Source: Sphingobium sp. V4 (GTDB lineage Bacteria; Pseudomonadota; Alphaproteobacteria; Sphingomonadales; Sphingomonadaceae). From it: 64,000 nucleotides of DNA. Location of the stretch: the NCBI RefSeq assembly GCF_029590555.1, contig NZ_CP081001.1, positions 558,001 to 622,000 on the forward strand, written 5' to 3'. This document shows positions 8,942-16,723 of the stretch, in pieces (the first letter of the stretch is position 1; each line of letters starts with the position of its first letter). The notes under the pieces were generated by a model that was not told the origin of the DNA, searched no databases, and saw only the letters and a program-made list of their open reading frames with translations. The translations under genes were made by a program, and so were the position numbers.

Positions 8942-9654
8942 GGATCGGTCCGCAGGTCGGGGAAATGATGCTGGGTCTTGTCCCAGGTCAGCGGCGTGCC
9001 CAGCAGTGAGCGGATATAGAGGTAGATAGCGCGGCGGGCCGCGAGGATCGCGATATAGTTGGCGATCAAGGTGCGCGGGATGGCGCCCAGCCCATAGCGC
9101 CAGCCATAGGTGCGGGCGACGAACAGCACGCGCATCACGCCACGCCACAGCATCAGGCCGACATTCAGCCAGAGCAGGCTGGTCAGGTAAGGGGAGACGT
9201 TTTGGGGCGGGAGGGTATGGAACTGGCCTATCACCCACAGGATCGCCCAGAGCAGCAGCGTCACATAGGCTGCGAACAGCATCAGGGCCGCGAGTGCGGA
9301 CCTTCGGTCCCGCAGCCGCATCCACCATTCCGCAGGACCGCCGCGCCAGCCCATCCGATCCCAGCCGGCCAGCGATATGCCGATCATCCAGCGCGCCTTC
9401 TGCTTCACCGCGGCATCGATGCTGTCGGGGAAATATTCGCGGGTCGCAACCAGCTCTCCGGTCGCGTCGCGCATCCGGATGAAGACGCTGCGTCCGCCCA
9501 TGTCGCGGATGCGCAGGCCCGCCTCATAGTCCTCAGTCAGCGAGGAAGGGTCGAACGGGCCATAAGCAGGGTCATGCGCCAGCGCCTCCAGTGCATCCCG
9601 TTCGAAGGCGCAGGCGACGCCGGCCGAGGGAACGGAGGCGCCCAGCGCCTCACG
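8938..9654 (-). pseudogene. C-terminal part of NfrB-like family 2 glycosyltransferase (disrupted)
   Basis: This part encodes the final 240 or so residues of a processive-type family 2 glycosyltransferase: SLTEDYEAGLRI (the TED acceptor motif), QKARWMIG (the Q..RW product-binding motif), then three or four membrane helices and a C-terminal amphipathic end. The upstream boundary is an IS66 insertion at 9655. The frame visible just inside the IS (starting MKMWGILTAY) is not the native N-terminus. The rest of the gene is at 12280-12305 and 55589-56227. The last base overlaps the next gene (ATGA). In intact form the protein would polymerise or transfer sugars at the inner membrane. Confidence 0.9.
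9647..9654. repeat. Left copy of IS66 target-site duplication (GCCTCACG)
   Basis: The 8-bp GCCTCACG directly before the IS left end is repeated exactly at 12280-12287 after the right end. Eight bp is the standard IS66-family duplication, so the insertion is a simple transposition event with no later rearrangement. Confidence 0.95.
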
Positions 9655-9731
9655 GTAAGCGGTCAAAATCCCCCACATTTTCATGATTTGGCGATTTGGT
9701 AGGTGTTGAGCCTTGCATATGCGAGGTGGCG

Positions 9732-10193
9732 ATGAGTGGTGATTTCGAAACCAATTTCGAAACTGAAAGGGGTGGGAGGGCAGGCAAGGCCGAGCGTCTT
9801 GATGTCATTCCCTTGTCGAATGGCAACCGTGGATGGACGCCGGCGGCGAAGGCGCGGATCATAGAGGAGAGTTTCAAGCAGGGAGCGAATGTGGCCGAAG
9901 TGGCGCGGCGTCATGGCATGCTCCCGCAACAGCTTTATAACTGGCGAGGGCGTTTCCGAGAGCGGGCCGAGGGGATGGGCTTTGTTCCCGCAGTGATCGA
10001 AGGCCCGCCGGCACCTCCCGTACCGTCGCTATCTTCTGGGCCACCGGCGCCTGCAGTGCCATCGTTGCCCGCGAGCCCGAGGAGTGGCGGTGAGATCGTC
10101 ATCGAGACCCGCGGGCTGTCGATCCGCATCCCGTCGCACGTCGATGCCGACCATATCGAGCGGGTGCTTCTGGCCGCGCGGGTGACCACATGA
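9732..10193 (+). CDS. tnpA: IS66 TnpA (helix-turn-helix accessory protein)
   Basis: This 153-residue protein has a transposase_8/HTH region at about residues 35-75 (WTPAAKARIIEESFKQGANV, then EVARRHGMLPQQLYNWRGRF), followed by a proline-rich spacer with the repeated phrase PPAP.VPSL and a C-terminal beta segment (IETRGLSIRIPSHVDADHI). In IS66 elements this protein is needed for transposition, probably for end recognition. ATG 9732 is preceded by GAGGTG; an upstream in-frame start at 9696 has no ribosome binding site. The stop overlaps tnpB (ATGA). Confidence 0.92.
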   Translation: MSGDFETNFETERGGRAGKAERLDVIPLSNGNRGWTPAAKARIIEESFKQGANVAEVARRHGMLPQQLYNWRGRFRERAEGMGFVPAVIEGPPAPPVPSLSSGPPAPAVPSLPASPRSGGEIVIETRGLSIRIPSHVDADHIERVLLAARVTT

Positions 10194-10543
10194 TCATCCC
10201 GCCCGGGCCGTTGAAGGTGCTTGTCGCGACGCAACCTGTGGACTTCAGGAAGGGCATGGTAGGCCTCGCATCACTGGTGCAGCAGGAACTGCAGCTCGAC
10301 CCATTCTCTGGCATGCTTTTTGTCTTCCGGGCACGCCGAGCAGACAGGATAAAACTCCTGCTATGGGATGGCACCGGGCTCGTACTCGTGACGAAGCGGT
10401 TGCAGGATGGGAAGTTCCGCTGGCCCCGACCGGGAGACGGCGTGATGAAGCTGTCGGCGGCCCAGGCTTCGGCGTTGTTCGAGGGGCTGGACTGGTCGCG
10501 CATGCATGTGCCGCGCGTGCCAAAACCACTTCATGCACAGTAG
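10190..10543 (+). CDS. tnpB: IS66 TnpB (Orf2)
   Basis: This is a 117-residue protein with the IS66 Orf2 signatures VDFRKGMVGL and KLLLWDGTGLVL, ending GLDWSRMHVP. The family length is about 115. It is required for efficient IS66 transposition but its biochemical role is unknown. It is coupled to tnpA by a 4-bp ATGA overlap. Confidence 0.95.
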   Translation: MIIPPGPLKVLVATQPVDFRKGMVGLASLVQQELQLDPFSGMLFVFRARRADRIKLLLWDGTGLVLVTKRLQDGKFRWPRPGDGVMKLSAAQASALFEGLDWSRMHVPRVPKPLHAQ

Positions 10544-10610
10544 ATCGCACACCTGATTCTGTCTGGCGCAGGGGTGTTCCCAGCCGTGCGAAACCGGCTA
10601 GAATACGGGC

Positions 10611-12224
10611 GTGGCGGCGCATCCCGAACCCCCTCTCGAGACCAGCCCGGAGGTTGGATATGACGAGCTTCCCGATAATGTGGAGCAGCTCAAGGCGATG
10701 GTGCTGGCCGAGCGCGCTCGCGCGGCGCGGCTCGAACATATCCTCAAGCTGATCAACCGCTCGACCTTCGGCAAGCGTTCGGAAAAGCTCCCGGTCGATC
10801 AACTGGCATTGACGCTGGAAGATCAGGGCGTCGCCCTTGGCGAAGCCGATGGCTTGCAGGACAAGGCCGCCGAGGAGGCCGAACGTTATGGCCTCAGGCC
10901 GCGTCGTCGACGGGCTCCGGATGCCGAGCGCGCATCACTGCCAGCGCATCTGCCGCGCTTCGAGACAGTGATCGAGCCCGAAAGCCTGGAATGTGCCTGT
11001 GGCGGGGCGCTACACAAGATCGGTGAGGACCGGTCCGAAAGGCTCGACATCATCCCGGCCCAGCATCGTGTGATGGTGACGATCCGACCCCGCTATGCCT
11101 GCCGCTGCTGCAGCGACGGCGTTCGCCAGGCGTCGGCCCCGGCGCATGTAGTGCCGGGCGGCTTGCCGACCGAAGCGCTGATCGCCGATGTTCTGATCAA
11201 TAAATATTGCGATCACCTGCCGCTCTATCGGCAATCGAAGATCTTCGCCCGGCAAGGCATCGAGATCAGCCGCGCCACTATGGCGAACTGGGTTGGTCGT
11301 GGCATCGCTGCGCTGATGCCCATCACCGACAGGATGCGCGCCGATGCGCTTGCCCGTGCCCGCCTGTTCGTCGACGAAACTACGGTCAAGGTGCTGGCGC
11401 CGGGAACGGGCAAGACGAAAACCGGCTACATGTGGGTCATAGTGTGCGACGATCGCGCTCATGGCGGCGTGGATCCGCCTCTGGCGCTCTATACCTATAT
11501 GCCGGGACGCGGAAAAATGTGGGCCAGGCAGTTGCTGGGGTCATACCAGGGCATCCTACAGGTCGATGCCTGGCAGGCTTATGACCAGTTCGGCAAGGAC
11601 GATGGCGCCGACGCCGGCGTCACGAAGTCCTTTTGTTGGGCTCACCTGCGACGCGGCTTCGTCGATGCAGGCAGCGATGCCCCGGTCGCGCAGGACGCCT
11701 TGCAGCGCATTGCCGAAATCTATCGCATCGAGAAGGAAATCCGGGGGCGCACGGCCGATGAACGCCTTGCCGTCAGGCAGGAGCAAACCCGTCCACTGGT
11801 CGACAAGCTCCATGCCTGGTTCGCCGCCACCGCACCGCGCATGATGGCTGGATCGGCAACGAGCGATGCGATGAAATATGCGCTCAAGCGCTGGGCGGGC
11901 TTTACCCGGTTCCTCGACGACGGCAGGATCGAGATCGACAATAACGCCGCCGAACGGGCCGTCAGGCCGGTGACTCTCCAAAGAAAAAATGCACTCTTCA
12001 CCGGCCACCAACTCGGCGCTGAAAACTGGGCAGCGATCTCCTCGCTGGTCGAAACCTGCAAGATGCTGGACATCAACCCCTACGCCTATCTCTGCGATGT
12101 CCTTACCCGGATCATCACCCGCGCGGATACCGATCCGATCGACGATCTGTTGCCCTACTGCTGGACCAATACCAACGCCGCGAACACCTCGTTCGAACTC
12201 AGCAGCATCGCAAGCGCCGCCTGA
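10611..12224 (+). CDS. tnpC: IS66 TnpC DDE transposase
   Basis: This 537-residue transposase starts at GTG 10611. It has a leucine-zipper-like N-terminal coiled coil (EQLKAMVLAERARAARLEHI), a zinc-finger-like Cys region (CACGG and YACRCCSDG), and the DDE catalytic core: FVDETTVKV for the first Asp, LQVDAWQAYDQF for the second, and IDNNAAERAVRP carrying the Glu. Length and order match intact IS66 transposases. It catalyses cut-and-paste or copy movement of the element. Confidence 0.96.
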   Translation: MAAHPEPPLETSPEVGYDELPDNVEQLKAMVLAERARAARLEHILKLINRSTFGKRSEKLPVDQLALTLEDQGVALGEADGLQDKAAEEAERYGLRPRRRRAPDAERASLPAHLPRFETVIEPESLECACGGALHKIGEDRSERLDIIPAQHRVMVTIRPRYACRCCSDGVRQASAPAHVVPGGLPTEALIADVLINKYCDHLPLYRQSKIFARQGIEISRATMANWVGRGIAALMPITDRMRADALARARLFVDETTVKVLAPGTGKTKTGYMWVIVCDDRAHGGVDPPLALYTYMPGRGKMWARQLLGSYQGILQVDAWQAYDQFGKDDGADAGVTKSFCWAHLRRGFVDAGSDAPVAQDALQRIAEIYRIEKEIRGRTADERLAVRQEQTRPLVDKLHAWFAATAPRMMAGSATSDAMKYALKRWAGFTRFLDDGRIEIDNNAAERAVRPVTLQRKNALFTGHQLGAENWAAISSLVETCKMLDINPYAYLCDVLTRIITRADTDPIDDLLPYCWTNTNAANTSFELSSIASAA

Positions 12225-12279
12225 TCGTTCAAATTACAGCCCCGCTCTCAAGGTCATGTGGGGGATTTTGACCGCTTAC

Positions 12280-12305
12280 GCCTCACGCACGGTCAGGAGC
12301 TTGCC
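12280..12305 (-). pseudogene. 26-bp internal scrap of the glycosyltransferase gene between IS66 and the prophage
   Basis: Read leftward it encodes GKLLTVRE, which continues in frame into the C-terminal fragment once the IS66 and one target duplication are removed, and joins in frame to the N-terminal fragment at 55589 once the prophage is removed. Its first 8 bp (12280-12287) are the right target-duplication copy. Confidence 0.88.
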
Positions 12306-12314
12306 ATGACTCTC
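12303..12314 (-). other. Left prophage/host junction (attL core region)
   Basis: On the minus strand the bases read GAGAGTCATGGC; the right junction (55586-55597) reads GAAAGACACGGT. They agree at 8 of 12 positions and differ at every third position, with shared dinucleotides such as CA and GG. Large serine recombinases exchange at a 2-bp core between otherwise different sites, so the lack of a long direct repeat is expected. The exact exchange point is uncertain by up to about 10 bp; 12305/12306 is used here. Confidence 0.7.
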
Positions 12315-12409
12315 CAATCATCGGCCGTTGGCGCAATTGTTTATCCCTGCACGAAGCAAATACGCCGCAGAACAGCGGCCTGCATCAAGTGCTAGCGTCG
12401 GCAGTTCAG

Positions 12410-12877
12410 TTAAACAGCTGGGGAGGTGAGAGCCGAGTAAATGATAGCTGATTTCCGGTAGATGGCACGAGCTTGGCCGCCCGTCACTGGCACGATAATT
12501 TCCCCGTGATACGGATTGGCCGCAGCGCTTAGCCCTAGACCTTCTTCTTGCGGTTTGGGCGTCCAAGCTACACCCTTGCTGTTCTCGCGAGCATCCCCCG
12601 CCCGAACGGCAAGTAAGGCGAACGTGTTTGGCAGCGAGCCAAACCGATCGATGGGCTTCAGGCCGTCTTTTTTTAGGAGGCAATCTAAGTCAACGGATAT
12701 GCCAGCCTCGCCCCGCTTCCCTTTGAAAGCTTGATCAGAAATTTTTTGCCCGTTCACCGCACAAGGTACTATCTGCACTGGCGTTCGACAGTGCCGAACA
12801 AGAAGGTGATCGTCCGCGATACCACGATCATCTTCTCGGCTAGTCCCGAAATAGTCCTGAGGTGCCGGATCGCACAT
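12410..12877 (-). CDS. Hypothetical protein, third gene of prophage accessory operon
   Basis: This is a soluble-looking 155-residue protein with no signal peptide or membrane segment. Notable stretches are GISVDLDCLLKKDGLKPIDR, then GVAWTPKPQEEGLG and NPYHGEIIVP. No family is recognised with confidence. The start overlaps the stop of the upstream gene by 1 base (TAATG), and the three genes 14219 to 12410 form one coupled operon. The region is noticeably less G+C-rich than the phage structural genes, a common mark of cargo. Tight coupling suggests it works with the 176-residue protein upstream. Confidence 0.65.
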   Translation of the reverse strand: MCDPAPQDYFGTSREDDRGIADDHLLVRHCRTPVQIVPCAVNGQKISDQAFKGKRGEAGISVDLDCLLKKDGLKPIDRFGSLPNTFALLAVRAGDARENSKGVAWTPKPQEEGLGLSAAANPYHGEIIVPVTGGQARAIYRKSAIIYSALTSPAV

Positions 12878-13407
12878 TAGGCCAAGGAGAAATCGGCGAT
12901 CATTTTGAAGAGGCTAATCGCATCCCAGCCAAACTTCTCAGTTTCCGTGTCAGAGACGTTGTCGTGGACCCAACAGCTGATAGTCTCATCGGCATCGATC
13001 AGAAGGCCAATCGATATTTTCGGAAGATGCCATTCCGCCTGCACCGACCCATCGGCGCCAGGTACGAGTGAACCACGCTTCGAGTGCTTTGGCAGACATT
13101 GGCCTAGGAGCCCTGTGATGCGGTCAACCACCTCGTCATCGATTGGCTCGGCCCCGTAGCCGTCCCAATCGTAGGACAGGCCCTTGATCCTAAGAGATTG
13201 CTGTTCAATCCAAGTGGGATCACCATCGCCTTTGCTGACGCGTATCTCCTTCGAAGGCCGTAACCATACGGCATTCGGCGTGACCATCTCCATGTTCCAG
13301 GAAGACGCAGAGCCCTGAGATGGTCCCCATGGATGAGACAAGTCCCATCCCAAGGAAGAAGGCGCGCCCAGCGGCTTCGTGGCTGACGTTGAAGCAGTCG
13401 AGATCAT
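12877..13407 (-). CDS. Hypothetical protein with DWDGYGAEPI motif, second gene of accessory operon
   Basis: This is a 176-residue soluble protein. The middle carries LSYDWDGYGAEPIDDEVVDR followed by VPGADGSVQAEWH. This pair of motifs (W-D-G-x-G-A-x-P, then P-x-x-D-G-x-V-Q-x-E-W) recurs in a widespread uncharacterised bacterial family often found on mobile or defence-like loci; that statement is from memory and not from a search. The start overlaps the upstream stop (ATGA) and the stop overlaps the downstream start. Function is unknown. Confidence 0.7.
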   Translation of the reverse strand: MISTASTSATKPLGAPSSLGWDLSHPWGPSQGSASSWNMEMVTPNAVWLRPSKEIRVSKGDGDPTWIEQQSLRIKGLSYDWDGYGAEPIDDEVVDRITGLLGQCLPKHSKRGSLVPGADGSVQAEWHLPKISIGLLIDADETISCWVHDNVSDTETEKFGWDAISLFKMIADFSLA

Positions 13408-14219
13408 AATCCTTGAAAACCTGCTTTCGCTTGCTCCGTCAACAATTCATCAAAACGCACACGAACATGCGCATGCGCCTTTTCGAAGAACTGCCACAGA
13501 TTCTCCCAGTTAGTTTTGCCACTTGTCAAATGGAACTGGATGTTCAACGCTGACAGTGGGGCTGGATCGCCTTCCCGCATCAAGCCCGCCAAGCGCATTA
13601 CGACGCTCATAGCTTCTTTTGCATCAGGGCCGCCATCACCGATGGGCTCAAGCCAATTGACCTGCCATGCCGCAGTTGGCCGTTTCCACGTCGAGCGCCA
13701 GTTGCTCAATACCTCGTCGATTCGGCGCGGTTCCTCCACCGACGATTCGAACGGGATGATATTATCGTAAAAGAGATTGCAGCCTACAATCTCAGGGTTT
13801 TCCAAGCCATGGCTCTTACGCCATTCGTTAATTAGTTCGAAATATGATGCAGCCGCTTGCGAGCACTCATCATACCCGGGGTAGGTGCTCAACGAGTTGA
13901 GATCGCCGCGTCTACGCCAATTCCATCCGGCAAAACGCTCCTGGAGCTGCACTAATCGCGTCTCGTCTTCGGAGACGAACCACCATCGGGGAGGAACGCC
14001 ATTGTCGGAGGGGTCAAGGACGGGCGGAATGCCGAGGAATGGCCCTAGCTCTAAACCGCCGACCGGAGCTTGCCGCTCTACATTCGGATAAGTTTGCTCA
14101 AGGCTACGATGAATTTCTGCAGCGCCAAACGGATCGACAAGGGAATCCTTCGTTGCGATGAAAAAGCCCACCTCGTTGATGGGGGCACGAGCGAAGGATG
14201 CTGCAGCAACGGAACTCAT
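13404..14219 (-). CDS. TIGR04255-like protein, first gene of accessory operon
   Basis: This 271-residue protein starts at ATG 14219 (MSSVAAASFARAPINEVGFF). The N-terminal pattern, small residues then APINEV plus alternating hydrophobics, and the layout (PVGGLELGPF and then RWWFVSEDETRLVQLQERF) resemble the sporadically distributed TIGR04255 family. The role of that family is unknown and its members are patchily spread by transfer. A longer frame upstream to 14390 exists but its N-terminus is unlike the family. It is transcribed away from the HNH gene at 14483, and both promoters should lie in 14220-14482. It leads a coupled three-gene operon at the att-proximal end of the prophage. Confidence 0.65.
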   Translation of the reverse strand: MSSVAAASFARAPINEVGFFIATKDSLVDPFGAAEIHRSLEQTYPNVERQAPVGGLELGPFLGIPPVLDPSDNGVPPRWWFVSEDETRLVQLQERFAGWNWRRRGDLNSLSTYPGYDECSQAAASYFELINEWRKSHGLENPEIVGCNLFYDNIIPFESSVEEPRRIDEVLSNWRSTWKRPTAAWQVNWLEPIGDGGPDAKEAMSVVMRLAGLMREGDPAPLSALNIQFHLTSGKTNWENLWQFFEKAHAHVRVRFDELLTEQAKAGFQGL

Positions 14220-14482
14220 ATCGTCTCCCTTAGCGCGTGATCTATTCGTTTGCATCGGAATTGCAACGATTCTGCGAAGGGCTCGTTCTGTGCCAGGCGA
14301 GAAGATTGCGATTTGCCGGGGAAAGCTATTCAGTTGAACTGACATATCGGCGATGAAGGCGCCAAGGCCACGCTTTAGCCGTGGAAGCATTTTCCGCTAC
14401 AATTTCAATAGGCCTTCCCCCATTTTGGTGCCATGACGACCCACGCGTTTTCGCGGGCTAGCGGGCAGTGGGGGAACCATAA

Positions 14483-15016
14483 ATGACAGCAGACTTCGAA
14501 AAACGGCCGCCAATTCCGGCAGAGGTCAAGCGTCGCGTGCTGGTAGAAGCCGGACATCGCTGTGCGATTCCAACATGTCGCCATATCGAAACGGAGATCC
14601 ACCACATTGTGCCATGGCACTTGTGCAAAGCGCATGAGTACGAGAACCTAATCGCCCTGTGCGCAAACTGCCATCGACGGGCTGATCGCGGAGAGATTGA
14701 TCGCAAGGCGCTTCGCCTTTACAAATTTAATCTGCGGTTCGCGCACGACAAATTTTCTCAGATCGAAATGGATATGCTCTTTCATCTCGCAGCGCTTCCC
14801 ACAGGGCGCGGTGAGCCTTGGGCGCCATTCATGCTGATCTTTTTTAAACGCTTGTTTGATATGAAATACGTGTCCGTTGTTCGGTCTGAAACAAGTATGA
14901 TGGTCGTCCACGGAGTGAGATCAGATCCCGCGTTTTTGCTGGTAACTGACGCTGGGCGCCAGTTCATCGGAGAGTTAGGATTTCATGAGATAGACGATAC
15001 CGATGACGGCAATTAA
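14483..15016 (+). CDS. HNH-motif nuclease-like protein
   Basis: This 177-residue protein has an HNH fold signature at residues 22-66: GHRCAIPTC, then EIHHIVPWH, then NLIALCANCHRRAD. Cys27, Cys32, Cys60 and Cys63 are placed to bind structural zinc, and His40/His41, Asn55 and His64 to form the ββα-metal active site. The C-terminal 110 residues are unrelated to known HNH partners and look like a small helical sensor or partner domain. GGGGAA lies just before ATG 14483. It is divergent from the TIGR04255-like operon. It could be a DNA nuclease effector; it is not the packaging HNH, which is at 39188. Confidence 0.8.
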   Translation: MTADFEKRPPIPAEVKRRVLVEAGHRCAIPTCRHIETEIHHIVPWHLCKAHEYENLIALCANCHRRADRGEIDRKALRLYKFNLRFAHDKFSQIEMDMLFHLAALPTGRGEPWAPFMLIFFKRLFDMKYVSVVRSETSMMVVHGVRSDPAFLLVTDAGRQFIGELGFHEIDDTDDGN

Positions 15017-15192
15017 TCTCGAGCTAACAAGCCTTCCAAGCTCTGCATAATTCAGCATTTCCGCAGCCTTCTCTGTAAAACGGAGAAAATGCCTCCTGTT
15101 TTAGATCAATAGGTTGTTTGGCGGATGTAAACCTAAACGCCTTGCCGACTCCGCTCGTTGCGCGTCTGCCGCGAAATCGGATAGGATGGGCC

Positions 15193-15699
15193 ATGGGGCG
15201 GAACAACGAATGGAAAAGGGCGAGCGACGCCCGTCGGCGCAGGCAGCAAAAACAGCGCCTGTCGAATATCGGCCTGGTGGCAATCGGTCTTGCGCTGGGC
15301 GCGACGATCGGCGGCGGGATCATCCTCTGTCCGCAGGTGGCCGACGCCATCGGACCGGCGCGGTTCGGTTCCTGCCACGTCGGGGGCGGGACCAACTGTG
15401 TGGTTGATGGCGACACCTTCTGGATGGACGGGGAAAAGGTCAGGGTCGCCGATATCGACGCGCCCGAAACGCACCCGTCGCGATGCCCCATTGAGGAGCA
15501 ACTCGGCAGCCAGGCCACGAAGCGTCTGCGTGAGCTGTTGAACTCCGGGCCGATCGAGCTGGCCGCAGCAGATCGCGACACCGATCGCTATGGCCGGAAA
15601 CTCCACATCGTCTACCTGAAGGGGCAGAGCGTCGGCGGCATCCTTGTCAGCGAGGGGCTGGCGCGGACGTGGACGGGCAGGCGGGAGCCGTGGTGCTGA
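15193..15699 (+). CDS. Membrane-anchored thermonuclease (SNase-like) protein
   Basis: This 168-residue protein has a short basic cytoplasmic N-terminus (RASDARRRRQQKQR), one transmembrane helix (about residues 24-45) and a staphylococcal-nuclease fold. The fold shows VVDGDTFW, RVADIDAPETHP (calcium-site Asp and the catalytic Arg region) and DRYGRKLHIVYLKG, ending GLARTWTG. It probably degrades nucleic acid in the periplasm. ATG 15193 is chosen for the AGGAT upstream; the frame is open further upstream to 15118. Its stop overlaps the next small gene (TGATG), giving a short operon of three genes up to 16020. Confidence 0.8.
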   Translation: MGRNNEWKRASDARRRRQQKQRLSNIGLVAIGLALGATIGGGIILCPQVADAIGPARFGSCHVGGGTNCVVDGDTFWMDGEKVRVADIDAPETHPSRCPIEEQLGSQATKRLRELLNSGPIELAAADRDTDRYGRKLHIVYLKGQSVGGILVSEGLARTWTGRREPWC

Positions 15700-15836
15700 T
15701 GATATACCGTTGGAAGGATCGACAAGACGATTTGACTAATCGGCCGAACCCATGGCCAGCGCGGATCGAGTTTGCGCTAGTCGCCCTACTTTCGCTGCTC
15801 GCGGTCGGAAGCAGCTTGGCGAAGCTCCTCTCTTGA
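15699..15836 (+). CDS. 45-residue single-pass membrane protein
   Basis: This small protein has a polar N-terminus (MIYRWKDRQDDLTNRPNPWP) and one C-terminal transmembrane helix (FALVALLSLLAVGSSLAKLL). It overlaps the thermonuclease stop by one base (TGATG), so the two are probably co-translated. Third positions are strongly G/C, as in its neighbours. Function is unknown; it could be a partner of the membrane-anchored nuclease. Confidence 0.65.
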   Translation: MIYRWKDRQDDLTNRPNPWPARIEFALVALLSLLAVGSSLAKLLS

Positions 15837-15867
15837 CCGAATCGCGATGCCGCGAGATTCTGCGTGA

Positions 15868-16020
15868 ATGGAAGACCACCTGAAGGCAGCGGCGGAAATT
15901 TCCAAGCTCACCGACGCCCAGCTCGTCGCGCGATGGAATGCGATCGAGGATCCGGATAACCTGACCGTCGAGCAGCAGGCCATCATCGATGAGATGGCGC
16001 GGCGAGAGATCGACTTCTAG
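15868..16020 (+). CDS. 50-residue acidic hypothetical protein
   Basis: This small helical protein reads MEDHLKAAAEISKLTDAQLV at its start and ends EMARREIDF. Codon use fits the phage. It ends 4 bp inside the convergent SRAP gene. No strong ribosome binding site is seen, and translation may depend on the upstream genes. Function is unknown. Confidence 0.55.
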   Translation: MEDHLKAAAEISKLTDAQLVARWNAIEDPDNLTVEQQAIIDEMARREIDF

Positions 16021-16670
16021 AGCAAAGCCGGCCCAAGGGGCGCGCTGCCCTTCTTTCGGAACCACGGCGCATCGGTCGCCTCGATCACCATGCGGTCGGC
16101 AGGATAGGGCCGGTCGAACTGATACAGCTCCTCCAGCGGCGCGCGCAACCAGGTGTCCCAATCTTCCGGATCGAGGATCACCGGAGACCGATCGTGAATG
16201 TCGATCAGCTCAGGCGCATTGTCCGTCATGACGCCGGTAAAGACAGCGCCCCATTCATCGCTGTTCGACCATAGGCCCGCCCAGGCAAAGATCGGCTGAT
16301 CACGCACAGAAAGCCACGTCTCTGTCATGCGCCCCGGCTCGCCTACGGCTTCCGCATAGCGCGCGGTCGGGATCAGGCAGCGGTTGCGCGGATCGATCGC
16401 CCAGCGCTTCCAGTAGGTACCGAGCTTGTCGAACCGTGCATTGTTCACCGGCTTCGGCTTCAGCGGCTTGCCGGTCTTCTTGCTGGTCTGCGCCAGTGGG
16501 AAGCCCCAGGTCATTTGCTCCAGCACACGCTCGCCATCGTCCAGCCGGATCACGGTGCCCGGCTGGGCGGGATGCGTCTCCAGCGGTCCCTCGTTGAACC
16601 GGACGCCGGGCCGCGCCTTGAACAGGTTCAGCACCTTCTGCGTATCGCCGCGCTCTGCCCGATTGCACAT
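16017..16670 (-). CDS. SOS response-associated peptidase (SRAP/HMCES, YedK-like)
   Basis: This is a 217-residue protein whose start was set at ATG 16670 because it gives MCNR: after Met removal Cys2 forms the thiazolidine crosslink with abasic sites in single-stranded DNA, protecting them. Other family residues are visible: VNNARFDKL (the Asn), RYAEAVG (the Glu) and DIHDRSPVIL (the active-site His). The length matches the family. A perfect GTTC-N7-GTTC LexA box lies 54 bp upstream at 16724-16738, so the gene should be DNA-damage inducible, fitting a prophage that replicates during SOS. It is convergent with the 50-residue gene. Confidence 0.93.
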   Translation of the reverse strand: MCNRAERGDTQKVLNLFKARPGVRFNEGPLETHPAQPGTVIRLDDGERVLEQMTWGFPLAQTSKKTGKPLKPKPVNNARFDKLGTYWKRWAIDPRNRCLIPTARYAEAVGEPGRMTETWLSVRDQPIFAWAGLWSNSDEWGAVFTGVMTDNAPELIDIHDRSPVILDPEDWDTWLRAPLEELYQFDRPYPADRMVIEATDAPWFRKKGSAPLGPALL

Positions 16671-16723
16671 GCGCCCAGCCTGTAGCGCGACGACCGGAGA
16701 GTCAAATCGCTTGACCGAAGCCA

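Larger units (their letters stand above)
9655..12279 (+). mobile_element. Complete IS66-family insertion sequence, 2625 bp
   Basis: The ends are a perfect 24-bp inverted repeat beginning GTAAGCGGTC and reading on into AAAATCCCCCACAT; GTAAGCG is the typical IS66 terminus. Inside are the three standard genes in order, tnpA, tnpB and tnpC, all intact and on the + strand, against the direction of the host gene. Perfect ends, intact genes and an exact 8-bp duplication indicate a recent and probably still active copy. The right end lies 26 bp from the left attachment core of the prophage, inside the same host gene. Confidence 0.96.

Noticed and set aside
9655..9700. Native start of the C-terminal glycosyltransferase fragment inside the IS end
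   Set aside because: The MKMWGILTAY start is encoded by the IS66 terminal repeat; it is an artefact of insertion, although low-level expression of the truncated product cannot be excluded.
12288..12410. tRNA gene or long direct repeat at the prophage ends
   Set aside because: No cloverleaf or repeat over a few bp is present at either junction; this agrees with a serine recombinase and an attB in a coding gene.
14220..14390. 57-codon upstream extension of the TIGR04255-like gene
   Set aside because: The extension is basic and unlike the family N-terminus, which begins at ATG 14219, and it would occupy the divergent promoter region.
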